This document shows positions 7,648 to 15,154 of a stretch of 44,808 nucleotides of DNA, piece by piece. Source of the stretch: Roseovarius sp. ZX-A-9 (GTDB lineage: Bacteria; Pseudomonadota; Alphaproteobacteria; Rhodobacterales; Rhodobacteraceae); contig NZ_JAPWHW010000027.1 of assembly GCF_028369135.1 (NCBI RefSeq), positions 1-44,808 of the forward strand, in the 5' to 3' direction. The translations under genes were made by a program, and so were the position numbers. Position 1 is the first letter of the stretch. The number at the start of each line of letters is the position of its first letter. The notes under the pieces are model-generated. The model saw nothing but the letters and a program-made list of their open reading frames with translations, was not told where the DNA came from and ran no database searches.

Positions 7648-8526
7648 CTACCGCAGAACCACGCGACGTTCGTTCAGCAGATAGAGCGCCAGGCTCAGCA
7701 CCACAATCGCGCCGCCCAACAGCATCGTGGGGCTCGCCGCCTCACCCAGCGCCAGCCACACCCAGAGCGGCCCCAACACCGTCTCGAGCAGCAACAGCAA
7801 GCTGACATTGGACGCGGGCGTGTAACGCGTAGCAAGCGACAGCGAGAAGAACGAGATCGGCAGCACCACCGCCCCGGTCAGGATCATCGCCCAAAGCCGG
7901 CCATCGGGCATCGCCTCTATGTCCGTCAGCACTATGCCGATCACCCCGCTGCAAAGCGCGCCCAGCCCAATCAACAGCGCAATCGGCAGATCGGGCTGCG
8001 CCCGCAGCACGACAAAGTTAAGCGCCAGCGCCATGGCGACCCCCAGCCCGGCCGCTGCCCCGAGCGCTGATGCCCAATCGAACCCGATCTCACCCGAATG
8101 ACTTCCAAAGACCGCGACGCCGATGCCGGTCAGCACTGCCGCAATCGTCAGCCAGGTGGCCGGGCGCGCCCAGTCTCCCAGAAGAGCCCAGGCAAAGAGG
8201 GCGGAAAATACCGGCACGGTGGCCACGCCGAACAACACGACTGCAACCGGCGCAGTGGCGATGCCGAGGCAGAACAGCGCCGAATTGACGGATTGGCACA
8301 GCACGATCATTGCGCCGAACCACGTGGCCCCAGCCGCGATATCCGCGCGCCGCGTGCGGCTGAACAGGGCCCATCCGGCGACCATCACGCTGCCCATGCT
8401 CAGCCCGCGCCAGGCCATCATCTGCACGCCGTCCATCTGCGACAGGCGCATCAGCATCGCATCCGGCGTCAGCACCAGCGCCCCGAAGAGCGCCAGCCCC
8501 AGCCCAAAGAGCGGATGCCGCGTCAC
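7648..8526 (-). CDS. EamA/DMT superfamily transporter
   Basis: The 292-residue product has about ten hydrophobic helices arranged as two EamA repeats (roughly residues 7-140 and 150-285). Markers are PVFSALFAWALLGDW in the first repeat and LLLLLETVLGPLWVWLALGE in the second. DMT exporters move small metabolites, often amino acids; the substrate cannot be read from sequence. Translation begins at a GTG that overlaps the stop of the upstream HAD gene (GTGA), so expression is probably coupled. Last gene of a DUF3572-HAD-EamA operon. Confidence 0.88.
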   Translation of the reverse strand: MTRHPLFGLGLALFGALVLTPDAMLMRLSQMDGVQMMAWRGLSMGSVMVAGWALFSRTRRADIAAGATWFGAMIVLCQSVNSALFCLGIATAPVAVVLFGVATVPVFSALFAWALLGDWARPATWLTIAAVLTGIGVAVFGSHSGEIGFDWASALGAAAGLGVAMALALNFVVLRAQPDLPIALLIGLGALCSGVIGIVLTDIEAMPDGRLWAMILTGAVVLPISFFSLSLATRYTPASNVSLLLLLETVLGPLWVWLALGEAASPTMLLGGAIVVLSLALYLLNERRVVLR

Positions 8527-9224
8527 GCGTCCAGCCAGGCAGGGATATGGCCGATATCGGGCAGCACGACATCGGCATGCGGCGCCAGCTCATCTTGCGC
8601 GGCGATGCCGGTCAGCACGCCGATCGTATGCATACCCGCACGGCGGCCCGCGATCAGGTCATGGGTGCTGTCGCCGACCATCACGACCCGCTCTGGCGCG
8701 ACCCCGGCGGCGCGGGCAAAGGCCAGCAGCGGGTCAGGCGCGGGCTTGGCCCCGTGGCCACTGTCAAAACCGGCGATGAAATCGAACAGGTCCTGCACAC
8801 CCGCGCTGCGCAGATGGGCATGCGCGCCGTACTCTGTGTCATTGGTCATCACGCCAAGGCGCAGACCACGCCCGCGCAGCCCGACGAGGAAAGGCGACAG
8901 CGGTACGGATGGCGCCAGTGGCACATCCGCCGAACTGAGCATCATTTCACGCTCCAGCGCGTCGATATCAATGCCCGGCAGGGCGGCGGCCAACGCCTCG
9001 GCACAGTCGCGATTGGTGGCGGCGATCAGCGGGCTGCTGGGAGAGATGCGCGCCGCAACCAGGTCAAAGTCGACCGCATCGGCAAGGCGCTGCATCGGAA
9101 CGCCGTGGGTCTCTGACAACGCTTGCATCAGGCGCAGCGTCCAACCAGCCCAGGTGGTGTGAAAGTCGAACAGCGTACCGTCCTTGTCAAAGACGATCCC
9201 GCCGATATCGCGTGCGCTGCTCAT
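8523..9224 (-). CDS. HAD family phosphatase (phosphoglycolate phosphatase-like)
   Basis: The 233-residue product has the HAD motifs in order: motif I FDKDGTLFD with nucleophile and acid/base Asp, motif II VMTNDT, motif III Lys in GAKPAPDPL, and motif IV VGDSTHDLIAGRRAG. A C1 cap lies between motifs I and II. This matches the Gph/PGMB-like hydrolases that dephosphorylate small sugar phosphates or phosphoglycolate; the exact substrate is not determined. The start at 9224 overlaps the stop of the DUF3572 gene (ATGA), and the 3' end overlaps the EamA start, so the three genes form a compact operon. Confidence 0.88.
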   Translation of the reverse strand: MSSARDIGGIVFDKDGTLFDFHTTWAGWTLRLMQALSETHGVPMQRLADAVDFDLVAARISPSSPLIAATNRDCAEALAAALPGIDIDALEREMMLSSADVPLAPSVPLSPFLVGLRGRGLRLGVMTNDTEYGAHAHLRSAGVQDLFDFIAGFDSGHGAKPAPDPLLAFARAAGVAPERVVMVGDSTHDLIAGRRAGMHTIGVLTGIAAQDELAPHADVVLPDIGHIPAWLDA

Positions 9225-9505
9225 GTCCAGTTTACCTCTTGTCCGCCCGGCAGGGCCGCGCGTGCGTGGCGCAATGCCTCGTATTGCAGACCTTCGGCCT
9301 CGCAAAAACCAATCACCCAGGCATCATCCATCAACACGAAGTCCAGCACCGACCCAAGATAGGCAGGATCGTTCGCACCGGCCCGCAGATCGGCCTCGGA
9401 CGCGCCTGATGCGCCCATGAAGACCGGCAGCAAATCCTCGTTGCCGATCAGCCAGGCCAGACATTTCAGGCCGATCGTTTCGGCGGACTCTTGCGTTTGA
9501 GCCAT
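9221..9505 (-). CDS. DUF3572 family protein
   Basis: The 94-residue acidic protein (AETIGLKCLAWLIGNEDLLPVF, VLDFVLMDDAWVIGFCE, ALPGGQEVNWT) matches DUF3572, a short alphaproteobacterial family without known function. It heads the operon with the HAD phosphatase and EamA transporter. I chose the ATG at 9505 because family members start just before the AETI segment. The longer frame from 9544 (MGEVKKTF) runs through promoter-like AT-rich sequence shared with the divergent pleD-like gene. Confidence 0.83.
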   Translation of the reverse strand: MAQTQESAETIGLKCLAWLIGNEDLLPVFMGASGASEADLRAGANDPAYLGSVLDFVLMDDAWVIGFCEAEGLQYEALRHARAALPGGQEVNWT

Positions 9506-9574
9506 TCTTAACAATCCCGGAAAGGTTTTCTTAACTTCTCCCATGGATAGTCGGACTTGCAAAAAGGGCAAGTC
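9505..9574 (+). promoter_or_regulatory. Divergent control region: TTCTTAAC direct repeat and a hairpin before the pleD-like gene
   Basis: Two exact copies of TTCTTAAC (9505-9512 and 9528-9535) lie 23 bases apart between the DUF3572 and pleD-like starts, about two helical turns. A perfect 7-bp inverted repeat GACTTGC-AAAAAGG-GCAAGTC follows at 9554-9574, directly against the pleD-like ribosome site (AGAAAGG, 9575-9581). The TTAAC cores resemble half-sites of response regulators such as CtrA, but the spacing is not the canonical one. Confidence 0.45.
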
Positions 9575-9590
9575 AGAAAGGCAACGGCCC

Positions 9591-10991
9591 ATGTCAGGGA
9601 ACATCATGATCGTCGACGCCGTCGCGACCAACAGGATCGTCCTGAAGGTCAAGCTGACCGCGGCTCATTTCCGCGTCAGCCAGGCCGCCAGCGCCGCCGA
9701 AGCGCTGCGCGCGGCCACGATCACCCCGCCCGATATGATCATTGCAAGTGCGACATTGCCCGACGCGGACAGTGCTGCGTTCATCGAACGATTGCGCGCG
9801 CGGCCCGATCTGGCCGCCATTCCCGTCGTCATCCTGCTGAACGTCGATGATCAGCCGGGCCGCATCGCCGCCCTGAGGGCCGGGGCAAACGATGTTCTGT
9901 CGCAGCCGATGGATGAGCGTGTCCTGATGGCAAAAATCCGCAGCCTCCTGCGACAGCATCACAACCTGCAGGAGTTGCGCCTCAACGCCGGCCCCGGCGG
10001 TGCCGCCGGGTTCGCCGAGGCCCAAAGCAGTTTTGCCAACCGCGGCCAGATTGCCATCGTCGCCCAGAACCGGGCAGAGGCCTTGGCCCTGCGGGCCAGG
10101 CTGGCGCAGTGCACCACGCACCGCCTGGCGATCATCGCCACCGATCAACCCATGTCGGCGCAGGTCGGCGCGCGCCGGACCGACATCTTCGTGATCCTCA
10201 CCAACTGGGAAAACCGCGAGACCGGGCTGAAAGTCATGGCAGAACTGAGGGCGTCACCTGACACACGCCACAGCAAGATCATCGTCGTCGTCCAGAATAC
10301 CGCCCCGCGCCTGACCGCTACATTGCTCGACATGGGAGCAAGCGACATCATGACCGGGTCCACCGATGCATCCGAACTGGCGCTGCGGATCAACAACCAG
10401 ATGCAGCGCAAAAAGGTTGCCGATCATCTCCGGTGTCGTGTTCAGGACGGGCTGCGGGCCGCATTGATCGACCCGCTGACCGGACTCTACAATCGCCGTT
10501 TTGCCATGCCATTCCTGCGGCAACTGATCGAGACACCGGATGAACACCCCAAGCCTTTCGCGGTGATGGTTGCCGACCTCGATCATTTCAAACAGGTTAA
10601 CGATACGTTCGGCCAGGTGGCGGGCGACGCCGTTCTGCGCCAGGTGGCGGCGCTCTTGCAGGGAAATCTGCGTGACGGTGACATGATCGCGCGCATCGGC
10701 GGAGAGGAGTTTCTAATCGTGCTACCCGACACACCCAGCGCCGTGGCGCGGGGGACGGCGGACAGGCTGTGCCAGATCATCGGCGCTGCGGCCATCGCTC
10801 TGCCGGGCGGTGCCCCGCCCGCACATGTGACGGTCAGCATCGGCGTGACACTGGTCCATGACAATCGCGCTGAAGGCGCACGCGGACCGCTCGACCTGGA
10901 TAACGTGCTTGAGGACGCCGACCGCGCGCTCTACGGGGCCAAGGCCCGCGGGCGCAACACGGTCACCTACAGCGCCACATCCGCCGCCTGA
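9591..10991 (+). CDS. PleD-like diguanylate cyclase with degenerate receiver domains
   Basis: The 466-residue product has the PleD layout: REC1 (about 4-121), REC2-like (about 152-275) and GGDEF (about 290-460). The cyclase is intact: DPLTGLYNRR (294-303), catalytic GGEEF (370-374) and an inhibitory-site RDGD (361-364) five residues before it. It should make c-di-GMP from two GTP and be product-inhibited. REC1 lacks the phosphorylation machinery: the aligned phosphoacceptor position 53 is Ser (IIASATLPD), the acidic pair is Asp9-Ala10 and the switch Lys is Gln105 (LSQPMD). REC2 is also degenerate, as in PleD. It starts at 9591 behind AGAAAGG. It may be constitutively active or controlled by dimerisation or binding. 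Confidence 0.9.
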   Translation: MSGNIMIVDAVATNRIVLKVKLTAAHFRVSQAASAAEALRAATITPPDMIIASATLPDADSAAFIERLRARPDLAAIPVVILLNVDDQPGRIAALRAGANDVLSQPMDERVLMAKIRSLLRQHHNLQELRLNAGPGGAAGFAEAQSSFANRGQIAIVAQNRAEALALRARLAQCTTHRLAIIATDQPMSAQVGARRTDIFVILTNWENRETGLKVMAELRASPDTRHSKIIVVVQNTAPRLTATLLDMGASDIMTGSTDASELALRINNQMQRKKVADHLRCRVQDGLRAALIDPLTGLYNRRFAMPFLRQLIETPDEHPKPFAVMVADLDHFKQVNDTFGQVAGDAVLRQVAALLQGNLRDGDMIARIGGEEFLIVLPDTPSAVARGTADRLCQIIGAAAIALPGGAPPAHVTVSIGVTLVHDNRAEGARGPLDLDNVLEDADRALYGAKARGRNTVTYSATSAA

Positions 10992-11070
10992 GGCGCGGCT
11001 TCGGATGCTGCGCGGCTTGCGCCGCTTCGCTATCGGCACGATGCCCCCGTAACAGATTCGGACAACTTCT

Positions 11071-11092
11071 ACCGCGTCGCCTCGGCAAGTTC
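11071..11092 (+). repeat. 22-base intergenic repeat, copy A
   Basis: ACCGCGTCGCCTCGG-CA-AGTTC matches 32832-32853 upstream of dddP (ACCGCGTCGCCTCGG-GT-AGTTC) at 20 of 22 positions. Both copies are intergenic and are flanked on the left by AACT-like sequence that could pair with AGTT on the right. Meaning unknown. Confidence 0.35.
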
Positions 11093-11146
11093 TGGCAGCC
11101 CGGTGGGCGACGCGACCCTCCGGAATCTTGACGATCACCGATGCCT

Positions 11147-11215
11147 GATCACGCCGTCGAACGCGCGACATGGCGACGCAAGGCGTCGCAACCCCTTTCA
11201 TTCAGGCGCGTGATC
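11147..11215 (+). other. Structured leader upstream of the DUF983 gene
   Basis: The 259-base gap 10992-11250 has no convincing gene. It holds an 8-bp perfect inverted repeat, GATCACGC (11147-11154) with GCGTGATC (11208-11215). This encloses a 7-bp hairpin GCGACGC-AAG-GCGTCGC (11173-11189). The arrangement can fold into a long stem with an inner hairpin about 35 bases before the DUF983 start. It may be a leader structure, a bidirectional terminator or a protein site. A weaker hairpin (GCGGC/GCCGC) lies near 11014-11027 and could end the pleD-like transcript. Confidence 0.35.
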
Positions 11216-11250
11216 GACCATTTTCCAAGTAGATAAATCAGAGGCTCCCG

Positions 11251-11655
11251 ATGTCCAATAACACCGCCGAAATCATTGATGCACCCGCGCAAGAGCGCGA
11301 ACTCTGGCCTGCGCTGCGCCGGGGGTTTCGCCGCAAATGCCCCAATTGCGGCTCTGGTCCATTGATGAAAAGCTATCTCAAGGTCCGCGACACCTGCACC
11401 GTGTGCCGCCAGGACCTGTCGCACCACCGCGCTGACGATGGCCCGGCATACCTTACCATCCTGATCGTCGGGCACATCATGGCCCCGTTGCTGCATATCG
11501 CTTTCGTGCAGTTCCGGCCCGAACCTATGGTGCTCTTCACCATATTCGCTATTGGCTGCGTCAGCTTGTCACTCTACCTTCTGCCCAGACTGAAAGGCTG
11601 CGTCGTGGCGTTTCAATGGGCTCGGCAGATGCACGGGTTCGGAAACAACACCTGA
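11251..11655 (+). CDS. DUF983 family membrane protein with zinc-ribbon-like cysteines
   Basis: The 134-residue product has two Cys pairs, CPNCGSG and CTVCRQD, in an N-terminal ribbon. Two membrane helices follow (YLTILIVGHIMAPLLHIAFV and VLFTIFAIGCVSLSLYLLP). This is the DUF983 pattern; the family has no assigned function. A short leader with possible secondary structure precedes the start, and the NUDIX gene follows after about 30 bases, so the two are probably co-transcribed. Confidence 0.85.
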   Translation: MSNNTAEIIDAPAQERELWPALRRGFRRKCPNCGSGPLMKSYLKVRDTCTVCRQDLSHHRADDGPAYLTILIVGHIMAPLLHIAFVQFRPEPMVLFTIFAIGCVSLSLYLLPRLKGCVVAFQWARQMHGFGNNT

Positions 11656-11684
11656 CGCCGATCCTATACGGAAAGAAGGCGGGC

Positions 11685-12392
11685 ATGACAGTAGACAAAT
11701 CCAGGCTTCGCGATGCCGCAACCGTAATCGTCCTGCGCGATCCGACCTCCGCGCCGCATGTCCTCATGGGACAGCGTGGCGCGCAGGCGGCGTTCATGCC
11801 CAACAAGTTCGTGTTTCCCGGCGGCGCGGTCGATGCCGGGGACACGGATATACCTCTGGCCCGCCCCCTGCCCCCGCTCTGCGCCGAACGGCTCTGCGAG
11901 GACACGGCGCGCGACCTTGCGCACCCGCTGGCTGTCGCCGCGATTCGCGAGCTGTGGGAGGAAACCGGCCTGATCCTTGGCCAGCCGGGCGACTGGGACG
12001 GTACAGTCCCGACCGACTGGCAGAGCTACGCGCAGACCGGGCATTTGCCGGATGCCTCGGGGCTGCAGTTCGTCTTTCGGGCGATCACCCCGCCGGGCCG
12101 ACCACGCCGGTTTGACGCGCGGTTCTTTCTTGCGGATGCAGACCACATAGCCAGCGACCTCGACGATTTCAGCGCCGCCTGCGAAGAGCTGTCGCATCTG
12201 CAATGGGTGCCGCTGAAGGACGCGCGGCGTTTTGACCTGCCCTTCATCACCGAAGTTGTACTGGCCGAAATCGCGGCGCGCGCCGGTGATCCCGAACCGC
12301 CTGCATCGGTTCCGTTCTTTCGCAACGATGACGAAGAAAGCCTCTTCCTGCGCCTTAAAGGAAGACGCCCACAGCCATCACCGACAGAGTGA
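11685..12392 (+). CDS. NUDIX hydrolase with an extended Nudix box
   Basis: The 235-residue product has the Nudix elements VFPGGAVD (about 43-50) and RELWEETGLIL (88-98). About 30 extra residues separate the Gly of the box from the REx2EE core, an insertion seen in NUDT19/CoA- or nucleoside-diphosphate-type members. The catalytic Glu pair is intact. The substrate is probably a nucleoside diphosphate derivative or CoA ester. ATG 11685 has GAAGG upstream. The last 38 bases overlap the 3' end of the opposing EamA gene. Confidence 0.87.
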   Translation: MTVDKSRLRDAATVIVLRDPTSAPHVLMGQRGAQAAFMPNKFVFPGGAVDAGDTDIPLARPLPPLCAERLCEDTARDLAHPLAVAAIRELWEETGLILGQPGDWDGTVPTDWQSYAQTGHLPDASGLQFVFRAITPPGRPRRFDARFFLADADHIASDLDDFSAACEELSHLQWVPLKDARRFDLPFITEVVLAEIAARAGDPEPPASVPFFRNDDEESLFLRLKGRRPQPSPTE

Positions 12393-13257
12393 TCAGCGCG
12401 ATCCCGACGCCTTCGCGCGCCGTCACCTTTTCGCCAAAGAACAAGACCGACGCTGCCAGCGAGAAGATCACCTCGACCTGCCCCACCGCAAAGACATAGG
12501 CCGCGTTCTGCAACGTGAAGGCAGTAAACCAGCACAGGCTGCCGCACATGCCGGTCAGTCCCATCCAGACCGCCGTGCGCCGCGCCGCGACCACGCTGGT
12601 GATCTGCCCCTTTTCACGCCACGCCAGCCACGCCGCCATGCCGATTGTCTGCGAGACAGTAACCGCCGCCAGCGTAATCAGCGCCCGCATCAATGCATCG
12701 TCGCTCGCGATCTCCAGCGTGGCACCACGATAGCCCACCGCGGATATGGCGAAGAGCGCGCCTGACAACAGACCAAGCCCCGCCGCCCGGTTGACGATCC
12801 GGCGGTGCCAGCGCCCGGTCAGATCTGGCGTATCGGACAGGATCAGAACCCCTACAAGGCCCAGCACGATCGCGCTGAGGCCCAGCAGGCTGATCCGGTC
12901 CCCCAACACGATGAGGCCGACAATTGCCGTCTGCACGACTTCGGTTTTCTTGAACGTGATGCCGACCGCAAAGTTGCGCTGCGAGAACAGCGCCACAACA
13001 CACCATGTCGCCAGAACCTGCGCCAGCCCACCTGCCAGTGCGAATATCCAGAACCGCCCCGAAAACCCCGGCAGCGCAGTCCCTGTCCACACCAGATACC
13101 CGGCGGCCAGCGTGAGGACGAAAGGCACGGAATAGAAAAACCGCGCAAAGGTCGCGCCACCGGCCGACAGCGTGGCGGTGCTCAGCGTTTTTTGCAGCAT
13201 GAAGCGCAGCGTCTGAAACGCGGCGGCGGCGATGGCAAGAATGATCCAGGCTTCCAT
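12355..13257 (-). CDS. EamA/DMT superfamily transporter (second copy)
   Basis: The 300-residue product has about ten hydrophobic segments in two EamA repeats. It carries LATWCVVALFSQRNFAVGITFKK in the first half and AAYVFAVGQVEVIFSLAASVLFFGEKVT near the C-terminus. It is distinct from the EamA protein at 7648-8526. The first in-frame start (13272, MHVGR) is five codons earlier; I prefer MEAW at 13257, but the choice is open. It lies 20 bases downstream of the desaturase on the same strand, so they are probably one transcript. Its stop lies inside the NUDIX gene (38-base convergent overlap). Confidence 0.86.
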   Translation of the reverse strand: MEAWIILAIAAAAFQTLRFMLQKTLSTATLSAGGATFARFFYSVPFVLTLAAGYLVWTGTALPGFSGRFWIFALAGGLAQVLATWCVVALFSQRNFAVGITFKKTEVVQTAIVGLIVLGDRISLLGLSAIVLGLVGVLILSDTPDLTGRWHRRIVNRAAGLGLLSGALFAISAVGYRGATLEIASDDALMRALITLAAVTVSQTIGMAAWLAWREKGQITSVVAARRTAVWMGLTGMCGSLCWFTAFTLQNAAYVFAVGQVEVIFSLAASVLFFGEKVTAREGVGIALITLSVMAVGVFL

Positions 13258-13277
13258 CCGCCCCACATGCACCTAAA

Positions 13278-14165
13278 CTAGGGCTTAGGCCAGAGCGGAT
13301 GCGGCACAGGATCCTTCGCGCGCAGGAAATAGCGTCGGATAATCTGAGCGTAGCTGAGATAGACGTAATTGTCGTTGCGATTCAGGTAATGCGCCCGGTT
13401 GCGCGCATAGAGACCGGGCAGCCGGTACCACGGCTCCTTGGGGTGCATGTGATGCACCACGTGATAGTTATTGTTGAGAAAGATCAGCGCCAGCGGCCCG
13501 CGATCCTCGATCACCACCGTCCGCCCGCTGCAACGTTCATGGGCGCGATGTTCCAGAAACGTGCGGATTTTCAGGATCGAAAAGGCGACATAGGTGCAGA
13601 TCAGGTAAGACCAAATCGGCATCACGCCGTAGCTCAGAACCCACAGAACCAGCGCCACCGCCGGAATGTGCCACAGCCAGCCGCGCAGCGCCGCCGCATC
13701 GCAGGATCGGATCGCCCGCCAGTCGGCGCGCATGAACATGATCTGTCCAACCAGCGGGCCAACGACCACCCGCCCCAGCAGCGTGTTGTTGAACATCAGC
13801 ACCGCGCGTATCCAGCGCGGCAACCGGTGCCAGACCTTGGGGTCCATGTAGTTTGTTTCCGGGTCGTCATAGGGATCGGTCAGCAGTGAATCGCGGTGAT
13901 GCTCCAGATGCAGATCCCGGAACCGCAGGTAAGGCACCAGCAGCCCGAGGCAGGGAAACACCAGCGCCTCGTTCAGGCGTTGATTGCGGAACGGATGACC
14001 GTGCAACACCTCATGCGTCAACGAAGAATGCTGCGCGATGCACAGCGTCACAACCACCATCCCCAGCGGCAGCCAGAGCGCGGCGATCCACGTAACCCCC
14101 AGCGCCCAGAGCAGATAGACCAGCGCCAGCATGATCAGCGTTGGCCATTCCACGGGTCGTTCCAT
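13278..14165 (-). CDS. Membrane fatty acid desaturase
   Basis: The 295-residue product has the three histidine boxes of membrane di-iron desaturases: QHSSLTHEVLHGH (His46, 51, 55, 57), HLEHH (86-90) and YHVVHHMHP near residue 230, between paired membrane helices. It should insert a double bond in an acyl chain or hydroxylate a similar substrate; the regiochemistry is not visible. The start at 14165 has AGGAGG five bases upstream. It diverges from the XRE regulator at 14282, with a 116-base region between the starts that holds a palindrome. Confidence 0.88.
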   Translation of the reverse strand: MERPVEWPTLIMLALVYLLWALGVTWIAALWLPLGMVVVTLCIAQHSSLTHEVLHGHPFRNQRLNEALVFPCLGLLVPYLRFRDLHLEHHRDSLLTDPYDDPETNYMDPKVWHRLPRWIRAVLMFNNTLLGRVVVGPLVGQIMFMRADWRAIRSCDAAALRGWLWHIPAVALVLWVLSYGVMPIWSYLICTYVAFSILKIRTFLEHRAHERCSGRTVVIEDRGPLALIFLNNNYHVVHHMHPKEPWYRLPGLYARNRAHYLNRNDNYVYLSYAQIIRRYFLRAKDPVPHPLWPKP

Positions 14166-14211
14166 ACGTCCTCCTGTTCCGGTTTCCACTGACTGCTCAC
14201 AAAAGCGTTAC

Positions 14212-14224
14212 GTCAGAAACTGAC
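14212..14224. promoter_or_regulatory. Palindrome GTCAG-AAA-CTGAC in the desaturase/XRE divergent region
   Basis: The 13-base sequence is a perfect inverted repeat with a 3-base centre, about 45 bases upstream of the desaturase start and 60 upstream of the XRE start. Its size fits a dimeric HTH operator. It is inferred to be the site of the adjacent XRE regulator. Confidence 0.4.
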
Positions 14225-14245
14225 AGGAGGGCATTCCGTATCTAG

Positions 14246-14275
14246 TTAACATTCTTCCGCAACTGTGATTATATT
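14246..14275 (+). promoter_or_regulatory. Candidate sigma-70 promoter for a leaderless XRE transcript
   Basis: TTAACA (14246-14251) and TATATT (14270-14275) each match the consensus at five of six positions, with an 18-base spacer. Transcription would start about seven bases downstream, at or next to the ATG at 14282. No Shine-Dalgarno precedes that ATG, which fits a leaderless mRNA. Confidence 0.45.
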
Positions 14276-14281
14276 AAACTT

Positions 14282-15154
14282 ATGTTGGAAAAAACTGATA
14301 AACGCATCCGATCCCTGCTCTTTCGCGGGCGTCTGACCGAAGCGATGCAGCGCACCCGCATGAACCAGAGCGCGCTGGCCCGTGCCGTCGGGGTCGACCG
14401 CTCGACAATCTCGCAGCTTCTGTCGGGCGACAGCCCGCGCCTGCCAAATGCACAGGTGGTCGGCGAATGCGCGCGGGTGCTGGGTATCTCTGCGGACTGG
14501 CTGCTGGGCCTCACCGACCGGCCCGAAACCGCCGCCGATATCTTGGCCAACTCGCTATCCCTGACCGAGGCCCCCCGCGCGCTGGTGGATGAGCAGATCT
14601 TTCAGTGGCACAAGGAGGCTGCAGGCTACAAGATCCGCCACGTGCCCGCCGGCTTGCCCGATATGCTGAAAACCCGCGCCATGCTGGAATGGGAATACAC
14701 CCCCCATCTGGGCCGCAGTACCGATCAGGTCATCGGCGCGTCGCAGGATCGCCTGACCTGGATGCGCAGCGCGCAGTCAGACTATGAAATCGCCCTGCCG
14801 ATCCACGAGCTTCAAAGTTGCGCGCAGGGTGAGGGGTATTATCGCGATTTGCCCTACGAAATCCGGCGCGCCCAGATGAGCCGTCTGATCGAGATGACAG
14901 AGCAGCTTTACCCGAGCCTGCGGCTTTACCTCTATGATGCGCGCCGGGTCTATTCCGCGCCGATCACGATCTTCGGCCCGCTGCTTGCGGTGCTCTATAT
15001 CGGGCGCAACTACATGGCGTTCCGCGATACCGAACGTGTCCGCGCCATCACCGAACATTTCGACCACCTCGTGCGCGAGGCTGCCATCACCGCCCGCGAC
15101 ATGCCCGGCCACCTGCGCGGTATCATAGCCAAAATGGACCAGGCGGATCAGTAA
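14282..15154 (+). CDS. XRE-family HTH transcriptional regulator
   Basis: The 290-residue product has an N-terminal Cro/CI-type helix-turn-helix at about residues 19-75 (QSALARAVGVDRSTISQLLSG, then LGISADWLLGLTDRP). A ~210-residue C-terminal domain rich in Tyr and Arg follows, of a type I cannot name. It probably senses a ligand. It lies divergent to the desaturase, so control of membrane-lipid genes and of itself is a reasonable inference. The start at 14282 has no ribosome site (see the promoter entry); an in-frame ATG at 14345 would delete the first helix and is unlikely. The 3' end overlaps the opposing aldo/keto reductase by seven bases. Confidence 0.85.
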   Translation: MLEKTDKRIRSLLFRGRLTEAMQRTRMNQSALARAVGVDRSTISQLLSGDSPRLPNAQVVGECARVLGISADWLLGLTDRPETAADILANSLSLTEAPRALVDEQIFQWHKEAAGYKIRHVPAGLPDMLKTRAMLEWEYTPHLGRSTDQVIGASQDRLTWMRSAQSDYEIALPIHELQSCAQGEGYYRDLPYEIRRAQMSRLIEMTEQLYPSLRLYLYDARRVYSAPITIFGPLLAVLYIGRNYMAFRDTERVRAITEHFDHLVREAAITARDMPGHLRGIIAKMDQADQ

